NCBI RefSeq assembly: GCF_009828025.1 | Contig: NZ_WTYA01000002.1 | Span: 372,001-436,000 of the forward strand | DNA from: Qipengyuania algicida | GTDB lineage: Bacteria > Pseudomonadota > Alphaproteobacteria > Sphingomonadales > Sphingomonadaceae | DNA length: 64,000 bases | Reading direction: 5' to 3' | Shown: positions 57,528 to 64,000 of the stretch, one piece after another | Layout: every line of letters begins with the position of its first letter | How positions within the stretch are numbered: position 1 is the stretch's first letter | Translations under genes and position numbers: made by a program | Notes under the pieces: model-generated | Database searches by the model: none | Told to the model about the DNA's origin: nothing | The model's input: the letters and a program-made list of their open reading frames with translations, nothing else

Positions 57528-58898
57528 CTATTTCCTGCGCATCTGGCGCTGCTCGTCATAGAGCGCACGCGCCTGCATTTCTACATCCTGCGCCCGCAAC
57601 CGGTCGCGCGATCCTTCTGGCAGTCCGGCCTCGGCCTTGCGCGCGCTGGCGACGGCCAGGGTATAGTCGCCAGTGATGACCTGCTGTTCGGCGGTGGCGA
57701 GATTGGCGCGGGCCATGTCGCCGCGCGCTGCATACACGAAGCCGAGCTGGCGCCAGGCGAACGGGTTTTCATTGTCGCGCGCCACTGCTGCGCGCAGCAC
57801 TGTTTCAGCTTCGGCATAGTGCGAGGGATCTTCGGTTGCGATCAGCGCATGACCGAACAATGTCGCGATCAGCGGGGCGGAGCGAGACAGCTCGGTCGCC
57901 TTGCGCAAGTCGCCCAGCGCCTGATCGGGACGCCCTGCCTCCAGCAGGATCTGCCCTTCCAGTTCGAGGAAATAGGGATCGTCGGGCGATTTGGCGATCA
58001 GGGCCCTGGTTTCGTCCAGCGCTTTCGCCGTTTCGGCTTCCTTGTGGTACGCATAGGCGCGCGCATAGTGTCCGGCCACGCTGTCGTCGCCGGGAGGATA
58101 ATCGCGCAGGGTTTTCTTGGGATCGTCGAGATATCCTTCGAGCTTGCCCTTGATGCGGATGAAGCGGGCCTGGAGCTCGGGATCGTCCGGCTTGTTCCAG
58201 GCCGGGTCGCGAATATAGGTTTCGCGCAAGGTCGCGATACGATCGCTGGTGAGGGGGTGCGTCTGAACGAATTCCGCGTCAGGACTGCGGCTCACGCCAT
58301 AGCGCGATTCTAGATTGGACAGCTTCTTGAAAAAGTCGAGCGAGCCACGCCCGGAAATGCCCGCTTTGGATAGATACCTGGCACCCGCCGCGTCAGCCGA
58401 TGATTCCTCGCTGCGGCTATAGGCCAGCATCTGGCCGACAGCAGCGCGCTGGCCAATCATCATCGCCGCCATGCCAGCGTCCCCGGCACCGGCCAGCATT
58501 GCTCCAAGGCCGGCGATAAGCGACAGGATCGAGATGTTCGACGGGCCTTTCATGCCTTCGCCCTGGCGGATGATATGCCCTCCTGCGATATGGCCGAGCT
58601 CATGCGCGACCACGCCCTGCACTTCGGATGCCTTGTCGGCCGCCTCGATCAAGCCGCTGTTGACATAGACTGTCTGGCCACCGGCGACGAAGGCATTGAT
58701 CTGCGGATCGTTGAGCAGCACCACCCTGACGTTTTCGGGATCGAGTCCCGCCGCGTTGATCAAGGGCGCGGCCATGTCATGGAAGAATGCTTCGGTCTCG
58801 GTGTCGCGCAAAACCGATTGCGCCAGCGCGGGTTGCGCGGCGATCAGGGCGAGCGACACAAAGGCGAGCAGCCGGGCGGCAATGCGGAGCACACGCAT
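57528..58898 (-). CDS. BepA/YfgC-type M48 metalloprotease with TPR repeats
   Basis: 456 residues with a signal peptide (LLAFVSLALIAAQPALA), zinc protease motif VAHELGHIAGGHI near residue 100 and third ligand in EESSADAAGARYL near 178, then TPR repeats (about 300-430). E. coli BepA does outer-membrane protein assembly quality control in the periplasm. First gene of the M48-DsbA-M48 set. Confidence 0.91.
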   Translation of the reverse strand: MRVLRIAARLLAFVSLALIAAQPALAQSVLRDTETEAFFHDMAAPLINAAGLDPENVRVVLLNDPQINAFVAGGQTVYVNSGLIEAADKASEVQGVVAHELGHIAGGHIIRQGEGMKGPSNISILSLIAGLGAMLAGAGDAGMAAMMIGQRAAVGQMLAYSRSEESSADAAGARYLSKAGISGRGSLDFFKKLSNLESRYGVSRSPDAEFVQTHPLTSDRIATLRETYIRDPAWNKPDDPELQARFIRIKGKLEGYLDDPKKTLRDYPPGDDSVAGHYARAYAYHKEAETAKALDETRALIAKSPDDPYFLELEGQILLEAGRPDQALGDLRKATELSRSAPLIATLFGHALIATEDPSHYAEAETVLRAAVARDNENPFAWRQLGFVYAARGDMARANLATAEQQVITGDYTLAVASARKAEAGLPEGSRDRLRAQDVEMQARALYDEQRQMRRK

Positions 58899-58986
58899 GG
58901 CTGCCCTGCTAGCGCATTTCGCGCTGAACCGGAACTGAAGTAGCAGCCTTGGGAAAGAAAACGGGCGTTCCGGCGGGTTTCGCTGT

Positions 58987-60828
58987 TCAACCGAGCATCC
59001 GCCGTCCGGCGCGTTCGACTAGCTGCACATCCTCGGGCACTTCTCCGAGAATGGCGATGGTCCCGTCGTCCATGCGGCGGATCATCACCAGCCCGAATTC
59101 CGAACCCTCGGATGCAAGATCGTCCAGCGCGACCGGCTCAATCTGCCGCAGTTTCTTCGCAAGCGATGCACGTATCCCATCGACGGCATCGACGGCTTTT
59201 CCGCTGGCTTCCTTGCGCGCGCGACGCTCGGCCTGGACGATCCCCTTCAGTCCGCCCTCTGCTTCGCGCAGCACTTGCGACAAGGTTCCACGCTCGACGC
59301 CGATACGATGAGCGTAGTCGAGCACCGCGGCATATTCGGTAAGCCGTGTCTTGTCGTAGTCGGCCCCGAACACCAGTTTGACCACGGGGGTCATCGGCGC
59401 ACGATCCTGGACGCTGAGCCCGTTTTCAGAGATCAGGTCGGTGAAATCTTCCGGATTGGCTTCGGCTTCAAGGCTGAAATCGTAAGCCCGGCCGACCGCC
59501 TGGTAGAGCGCCTTGCGGCTGCGGTCCTCGCTCGAGCGGGCGAGTTGGGCCATTTCGCGCGCTGCGGCGAGGCAATCGTAAAGGCCTTCCCGTTCCTCGT
59601 CATCATCTGCCGCGAAGTCGATAGCGACGTCCTCGTCGTCCTCGTCGTCCTCGGCAAAGGGCTCGGTCTGGCTGGCGAGGAAAGTAAAATCCTCGGAGCT
59701 GGCGCTGTTATCGAAAGGTGCCGAAATCTCTTCACTCGCCTCGTCCCGATCGACGCCTTCTTCCGGCGATCCGGCAAGCGACACGGTGACTTTCGTGCGT
59801 GAGGCTGCCGTACGGTTGACCAGAGAGGATAAGCCCATGCCGACGCTCTGATCGGCGAGCGGATCGACTACGCCTTCGACATCGTCACCCTCTTCTTCGT
59901 CTTCCAGCGGGTTGTCGCCGTAATCGACCGCGTAGATCGGGTCGTCCTCGCCAAAGCCGGAAAATCCCCGCCCCCATTCGGTTTCACCGGCGTACACATC
60001 GCCGTCTTCATACGCGGGAATGGCTTCCTCGGCGTCCGTTGCAGCTACAGCGTCACAGGCGTCGGCAGTTTCCTCGATATGCGATTGCCCGAATGCCGGT
60101 TGCGGCATCTCGGCCCCGAAAGTGTCGATGTCTTCAGTTGAACGGCCGCCAAGATCGCGAATCGAATCGGCTTCGGCGAACTGCGACAGGTCCAGCATGC
60201 TGTCCATGGCATGGTATCCCGACGTGTCATCGCTTGCCGCACGGGGCGAACCCAGCGCCTGGTCTATTTCCGCCAGCAGCGCATCCGCCGTCGCGGCATC
60301 GGCGGTTTCCTTCCAGTTGATCACACCGTAGATATAATCGATCGTTCGATCGTCGCTGGAATAGGGCAGCAGAATTCCTCGATAGAGCGAGGTAAGTCCG
60401 CGCTGGTTGATGAACTCAGCCTCGAATCCGATCGGCGCTTCATTGGCGAGGATCTGCATGTAATGGTCGGTAATCCGGCTGAGCAGCGAACGACCGGGCA
60501 CCTCGTCGAGCTTGGTGATCGTGACCGGTGCGCCGCATTCGGCCGCCAGTTCGTGGCCGAGATGGCGGATCGTGGGATCGTCCACCCCGTCACTGAAGTC
60601 GAGCAGTACGGAATGCGGGCCGAAGTCCTCCATCGCGTCCGGATCGAGATCGTCGATGGCAGGATAATTGCGATCGCCTAGCTGGCTCGCCCAGTGATTA
60701 TAGGCGCGCACCTGCATCCGGCGCTCGTCCTGCCCCACCGGAGAAGGCGGGGTCTCGGCTTCGACGCTTTCGAAATCCTCGGTCTCCGCATCGTCGTGCG
60801 TGCCAAAGATCCTGCCAAGTCTGTCCAT
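58987..60828 (-). CDS. Large acidic protein with N-terminal PAS-like domain
   Basis: 613 residues, no signal peptide. Residues about 40-175 resemble a PAS_5-type domain (YNHWASQLGDRNYPAIDDLDPD; RSLLSRITDHYMQIL; LPYSSDDRTIDYIYGVINW). The rest is a long acidic, low-complexity region (about 190-420, many D/E runs) and a helical C-terminus (KLVFGADYDKTRLTEYAAVLD; REAEGGLKGIVQAERRARKE). Function unknown; it may be a signalling scaffold. Two 6-base direct repeats lie upstream. Confidence 0.75.
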   Translation of the reverse strand: MDRLGRIFGTHDDAETEDFESVEAETPPSPVGQDERRMQVRAYNHWASQLGDRNYPAIDDLDPDAMEDFGPHSVLLDFSDGVDDPTIRHLGHELAAECGAPVTITKLDEVPGRSLLSRITDHYMQILANEAPIGFEAEFINQRGLTSLYRGILLPYSSDDRTIDYIYGVINWKETADAATADALLAEIDQALGSPRAASDDTSGYHAMDSMLDLSQFAEADSIRDLGGRSTEDIDTFGAEMPQPAFGQSHIEETADACDAVAATDAEEAIPAYEDGDVYAGETEWGRGFSGFGEDDPIYAVDYGDNPLEDEEEGDDVEGVVDPLADQSVGMGLSSLVNRTAASRTKVTVSLAGSPEEGVDRDEASEEISAPFDNSASSEDFTFLASQTEPFAEDDEDDEDVAIDFAADDDEEREGLYDCLAAAREMAQLARSSEDRSRKALYQAVGRAYDFSLEAEANPEDFTDLISENGLSVQDRAPMTPVVKLVFGADYDKTRLTEYAAVLDYAHRIGVERGTLSQVLREAEGGLKGIVQAERRARKEASGKAVDAVDGIRASLAKKLRQIEPVALDDLASEGSEFGLVMIRRMDDGTIAILGEVPEDVQLVERAGRRMLG

Positions 60829-60882
60829 TGCCGCGTTTACCCCCGGGTTCGATGGTTCGCAGCAGTCTATGCCAGCGCCATG

Positions 60883-60899
60883 GTAAACATCCTGTAAAC
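60883..60899. repeat. Direct repeat GTAAAC-5-GTAAAC upstream of the acidic PAS-like protein gene
   Basis: Two copies of GTAAAC 11 bases apart, one helical turn, 55-71 bases before the start of the divergent gene. Suits tandem binding of a regulator. Nothing else distinctive in 60829-60957. Confidence 0.4.
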
Positions 60900-60957
60900 G
60901 CTGGGGTCGGGGTTAATAGATGCGTTTGTCGCGCGCAGCGGCGCCTGGACCACCAAT

Positions 60958-61434
60958 TCAGAGCAGATAACGCATGTGGATCGTCAGATGCTCGCTTTGG
61001 CCATTGACGACGTCGAATGCGGCGCTGCCGAACTTGGGCGGACCCATCTTGACCTTGGCGTCGCGGGAAAAGCCGAATCCTTCGCGCGGGATCACCAGCA
61101 TCGCGCGATCCATCTTGCCGTTGTTGTTCTCATCATGGAGCAGGGCGATAGCGTAACGGCCCGGGGCGACATCCTTGAACGTCAGGGTCACCGGATTGGC
61201 CGGTGCAATGCTTTCGCTGATATCGTGGCGTGGACTGGCGCATTTGGGAAAATCGCTTGCTTCATCGGTCATGCATGCCCGCAAGGTTCCACGGTCGTTG
61301 CGCAGGCCCAGCACCGTCACCACGACAATGCTGCCCTTTGGCGGAACGGGCGAGGGCGCCGCGCCAGCCAGCAAAGTCATGGCTCCGGTGGCGAGGATCA
61401 GGCGTTGGGCGAGAGGCCGCGATCTGTTCCGCAC
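60958..61434 (-). CDS. DUF2141 family exported protein
   Basis: 158 residues from GTG 61432-61434, giving a signal peptide (RLILATGAMTLLAGAAP). Core VTVLGLRNDRGTLRACMTDE and YAIALLHDENNNGKMDR with an Asn/Asp-rich turn like a calcium loop. DUF2141 proteins are extracellular and of unknown function. An upstream ATG at 61473 would overlap the desaturase gene by 76 bases; the GTG start overlaps by 37. Confidence 0.78.
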   Translation of the reverse strand: MRNRSRPLAQRLILATGAMTLLAGAAPSPVPPKGSIVVVTVLGLRNDRGTLRACMTDEASDFPKCASPRHDISESIAPANPVTLTFKDVAPGRYAIALLHDENNNGKMDRAMLVIPREGFGFSRDAKVKMGPPKFGSAAFDVVNGQSEHLTIHMRYLL

Positions 61435-62114
61435 AGATGGTCCCAAAGCCGGAAATAGAGTCCGTAATTGCATCGATACTCTTCGTGGTGAAGCTGGTGG
61501 TGGCTGGCTGTTATCAGCCATTTGCCTACACGGGAATGAACGAGCGCGCGCGGGAAGATTTCCCAGCCCATATGGTTGGTGACGCCCATGACCGTCATGA
61601 TCGCGAGCACCGCGCCAAGTATGGCGACATGGATCGGCACGAGCAAAGTCAGCGCCGGGATCACCACAGCTCCGCTCAGTGCCTCGATCGGGTGAAAGCT
61701 CATCGCCGCCCAGGCGGTGGGCGGGCGGCTGGCATGGTGAACCCCATGTGCCAGACGAAACCAGCGCGGGCGGTGCAGCAGGCGGTGCGTCCAGTAGAAC
61801 CAGCTGTCATGCGCGAACAGGTAAACCAGCAGCGATACCGGCGCATACCACAGGGGATAGGCGTGCCAGTCGGTGTAAATCTGCGTCCAGCCGTGCGTTC
61901 GCCAGCCCCATGCCAGCACGCCGGCAGGAATGCCGTAGATTGCCGCCGAAGCCAGCGACCAGCGGATCTCCCTGCCGATTTGGCGCGACAGCCCGCGGTG
62001 GGCATCGGGATGCCGCCGCAAGGTGAGCCAGGCAAAAAACCCGCTCGAGGCAGCATAGCGTAGCGCGACGATCACGGTCATCGCCAGCGCGGAAAGGAGG
62101 ATCGCCAGTGCCAT
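61398..62114 (-). CDS. Sterol desaturase / fatty acid hydroxylase family enzyme
   Basis: 238 residues, membrane-bound diiron enzyme with the three histidine boxes HRLLH, HGVHH and HHQLHH spaced as in the family, and four hydrophobic helices. Substrate not predictable; could be carotenoid or lipid hydroxylation. ATG 62112-62114 (MALAILLSALAM). Coupled to the DUF2141 gene by overlap. Confidence 0.88.
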   Translation of the reverse strand: MALAILLSALAMTVIVALRYAASSGFFAWLTLRRHPDAHRGLSRQIGREIRWSLASAAIYGIPAGVLAWGWRTHGWTQIYTDWHAYPLWYAPVSLLVYLFAHDSWFYWTHRLLHRPRWFRLAHGVHHASRPPTAWAAMSFHPIEALSGAVVIPALTLLVPIHVAILGAVLAIMTVMGVTNHMGWEIFPRALVHSRVGKWLITASHHQLHHEEYRCNYGLYFRLWDHLCGTDRGLSPNA

Positions 62115-62174
62115 TCGATCATGCTTATGGCGCAAAGCCGCGAACGAATACAGGGGGCAAGCGCGTTGCCGCGA

Positions 62175-62678
62175 TCAGTCAGACACGCCCCAGCCCGTGC
62201 ATTCCGGATCGAGCCCGGTGGTCAGCCGCCGCAGCGCCGTGCGCGCCAGCCGCTCGACCTCGCATTTGCGACGCGCCGCCGCTAGTGGCAGCAAGGGGGC
62301 GGGACGCAGGATTTGCGCATCATAGCCATCCGCGACGATCACGCCGCAGCAGTCGGGACGGTGGCTTTCGCTCTCCAGCGGAGCACGGTCGAGCCCCGGG
62401 GGCACGCCCCAGTAAAACCGGTCGCAGAAATCGAGATAATCGGGCCATTTTGCATCGCCGAGCAGGTCGCCGCGCTGGACCTTGATCTCGACGATCACGA
62501 TCCTCCCCTTGGCATCCACTCCCATCAAATCCGCCCGCCTGCCATTGCGCAGCGGCATTTCCGCAAGGCACCAGATGTCATTGCGAGCAAATAATCGTAT
62601 GACCCCGCGCGCTACGTCACCAGCGGTTTCGCAATATGGCTCGATAAGCGGGATGGCGCAGGATTCGTTCATGCGCAT
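62175..62678 (-). CDS. mmcB: MmcB family DNA repair protein
   Basis: 167 residues, PD-(D/E)xK-like fold: NDIWCLAEMPLRNGRRADLMG (Glu, Asp), IVIVEIKVQRGDLLGDAKWPDYLD (E-x-K). mmcB of Caulobacter is SOS-induced and needed for mitomycin C tolerance. A perfect alphaproteobacterial SOS box lies at 62685-62699. ATG 62676-62678; a second ATG at 62672 is possible. Confidence 0.88.
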   Translation of the reverse strand: MRMNESCAIPLIEPYCETAGDVARGVIRLFARNDIWCLAEMPLRNGRRADLMGVDAKGRIVIVEIKVQRGDLLGDAKWPDYLDFCDRFYWGVPPGLDRAPLESESHRPDCCGVIVADGYDAQILRPAPLLPLAAARRKCEVERLARTALRRLTTGLDPECTGWGVSD

Positions 62679-62684
62679 TTTGTG

Positions 62685-62699
62685 GAACAAAATGGGAAC
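62685..62699 (-). promoter_or_regulatory. LexA (SOS) box upstream of mmcB
   Basis: Minus-strand GTTC-CCATTTT-GTTC, the direct-repeat GTTC-N7-GTTC consensus of alphaproteobacterial LexA. It ends six bases before the mmcB ATG, where LexA would block transcription. Confidence 0.8.
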
Positions 62700-62724
62700 T
62701 CGGTCAAGCCGGGCGTTGCCGGTA

Positions 62725-63141
62725 TCAGTGGTCGGAAGAAAGGTGCTGCCCGTCGACGGAAGGCGGTCCTGCCAGAGCGGCCAACGCTGCGCTCGCTGCG
62801 TCGTATTCGCGCCATAGCGCCAGCGCCGCAGCTGTCGTGTCGCAATCGTTCTCCGCCGCAAACAGCAGCGCCGTCAGGCCGGTGTGAAGCACCGCCGTCA
62901 GATCGTCGAGCATCTGCTCGCAGCGCGCCAGCCGCTCGCCGTCGCCCCTCAGCAGGGCCACTTCCAGCGCAGCGCAAGGCGCGCTCGGCGCGGGTGCGAG
63001 CTGGGCCAGTCCCGCGATCGCTCCGCCTGCCTTTTGTGCCGCGTTCCATTGGTTGCGCATCCGCTCGACAAGAGCTGTCGGGGCGGTGGTGGCATATGGA
63101 TCGTTGCGGGCGAAGTCGAAATCGTGGCGTAATGCGTTCAT
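62725..63141 (-). CDS. Unknown alanine-rich cytosolic protein
   Basis: 138 residues, helical, Ala-rich (APSAPCAALEVALLRGDGERLARCEQML). No recognised domain or signal peptide. Independent start ATG 63139-63141; lies on the same strand as mmcB, ending 25 bases upstream of the SOS box. Real-gene status is supported by length and codon use only. Confidence 0.6.
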   Translation of the reverse strand: MNALRHDFDFARNDPYATTAPTALVERMRNQWNAAQKAGGAIAGLAQLAPAPSAPCAALEVALLRGDGERLARCEQMLDDLTAVLHTGLTALLFAAENDCDTTAAALALWREYDAASAALAALAGPPSVDGQHLSSDH

Positions 63142-63276
63142 GCGCGAAAGGATTAGGCGAGCGACCTTGCCAAATGCCTAATTCGGGCACCCGGGCATCT
63201 GCCGCAAGCAGATAGTGGCTGGTCTCGCTCGCCAACCCTTGCTAAGCGCGCCATCCGCATCTGCGACAAAGGCAAT

Positions 63277-63353
<77 letters not shown>

Positions 63354-63363
63354 TCTTGCCCAT

Positions 63364-64000
63364 TTACTTACCCTTTTTCAATGACTTGTGAGAGTCATTG
63401 GCTAACCTTTTTCGAAGGTTAGCCATCAACATCTCTGCAGCTGCGTCCGAAAGTGCCTCTTGATCTGCGGCGGCGGTGTACCGGGAAACCTCGCTGTCGG
63501 TTGTGTGTCCGGTCCAAGATTTGATTTGCTGATTCGTGCAGCCAGCCTCAGCGAACCGGCGGGCCGCCGCCTTACGAAGACCGTGCGCAGAGCATTGGGG
63601 CAAGCCCGCCTCATCGCACCATTGACGCACTTTGTTGCCAAAGCCCTTGCGCGTGTACGGCTTGCCGTGGCCGCTCAGCAGAAAGACGAGCGAGCCGCCT
63701 GGCGCAGCCATAATCGACGCGGCGAGCGGCGGGAGGATCGGCAGCGATACAATCGCGCCCGTTTTTTCCTGCCGTACGACTAACCGCTTTTGCCGGATAT
63801 GCTGGGGGCCGATCACGCGCGCATCGCCGCCGCGCTGGCCGGTCCACAGCATCAGGTCGAGCGCAAGCCGAGCCATCGTGCCGACAGGATGCCTTGCCTC
63901 GTAGCGCGCAATCTCGTCCTCGCTCCAAGTGTGAAACCCGGCGCTATCGACCTTGTACGGCTTGGTTGCGATCACTGGATTGGTCTGGGCCATGCCCTGA
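63364..64000 (-). CDS. Phage-type tyrosine recombinase / integrase (partial, N-terminus beyond window)
   Basis: About 212 codons of the catalytic domain remain; the frame is still open at the window edge. Active-site set: Arg in WTGQRGGDARV, HGLRKAAARRF (H-x-x-R), WTGHTTDSEV (H/W) and the nucleophile Tyr in SRYTAAAD. It ends 11 bases from tRNA-Arg and reads toward it. The last codons (63379-63424) form two perfect palindromes. N-terminal arm-binding domain not seen. Confidence 0.92.
   Translation of the reverse strand, partial: QGMAQTNPVIATKPYKVDSAGFHTWSEDEIARYEARHPVGTMARLALDLMLWTGQRGGDARVIGPQHIRQKRLVVRQEKTGAIVSLPILPPLAASIMAAPGGSLVFLLSGHGKPYTRKGFGNKVRQWCDEAGLPQCSAHGLRKAAARRFAEAGCTNQQIKSWTGHTTDSEVSRYTAAADQEALSDAAAEMLMANLRKRLANDSHKSLKKGK
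63379..63424. repeat. Two adjacent palindromes in the integrase 3' end
   Basis: CAATGACT-n6-AGTCATTG (63379-63400, 8-bp arms) directly followed by GGCTAACCTT-n5-AAGGTTAGCC (63400-63424, 10-bp arms). They lie 26-71 bases from the tRNA end. Could be recombination-accessory binding sites or terminators; no T-run after either on the integrase strand. Confidence 0.6.

Larger units (their letters stand above)
63354..64000. mobile_element. Left end of an integrated genetic element at tRNA-Arg
   Basis: Starts directly after the tRNA-Arg 3' end and contains the 3' part of a tyrosine integrase pointing toward the tRNA, the usual arrangement of a prophage or genomic island inserted at a tRNA gene. The right end, with the duplicated tRNA 3' segment, is outside the window. 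Confidence 0.8.

Overview
The window is a continuous stretch of a GC-rich alphaproteobacterial chromosome, most likely from the order Sphingomonadales and close to the Erythrobacter/Altererythrobacter group. That placement rests on gene content and order: the hemE / PPDK-regulator / maf / aroE / coaE / dnaQ block, the small families DUF1491, DUF2093 and DUF2497 (PopZ), a UrcA protein, a ThiS-ThiG fusion, LytS/LytTR pairs and an SUF-only Fe-S operon. It is inference, not a database match. The window cuts rho at its left end and a phage-type integrase at its right end. No rRNA, CRISPR array or insertion sequence was seen.

Layout. 1-3370 (minus): rho, hemJ, a CPBP membrane protease and hemE. 3371-3688: the conserved gap next to hemE that holds the chromosome origin in Caulobacter and Rickettsia; it carries an AT-rich block, several GANTC sites and DnaA-box-like words, so it is the best oriC candidate. 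3689-8842 (plus): PPDK regulator, maf, aroE and coaE, overlapping like an operon, then dnaQ, hpf, a thioesterase and DUF1491. 9036-16894: a cell-wall hydrolase, xth, erpA, a CBS protein, a [2Fe-2S] ferredoxin coupled to an S9 peptidase, popZ, tolC and a PCMT-like gene. 17099-25945: class I fumarase, a LytS/LytTR pair, urcA, a lipid kinase, a metallophosphoesterase and a large secreted phosphoesterase. 26084-34226: rplM-rpsI, a secreted protein gene with a probable frameshift, ctaA, a merC-like gene behind a Zur-like palindrome, the thiS-thiG fusion, an acyl-CoA synthetase and pyrD.

34227-34615 has no protein gene but holds a strong intrinsic terminator with a stem-loop before it, a candidate small RNA. 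35657-42555 is a ten-gene SUF operon (rrf2, sufB, unknown, DUF559, sufC, unknown, sufD, sufS, sufT, sufA) in which every junction overlaps or shares a base. 42602-55788 is mostly housekeeping: purD and xseA (divergent, with overlapping start codons), M23 peptidase, rpmB, tadA, RNase T2, nadC, a second LytS/LytTR pair and an HD-domain protein. 55812-62678 holds envelope quality-control genes (two M48 proteases and a DsbA-like protein), a large acidic PAS-like protein, a sterol-desaturase-type hydroxylase and mmcB with a perfect SOS box. The right end is tRNA-Arg(CCG) followed directly by the 3' end of a tyrosine integrase, the left border of an integrated element that continues out of the window.

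Coordinates and starts were assigned by eye from translation, ribosome-binding sites and overlaps. Family names come from recognised motifs. No alignment or search was run.
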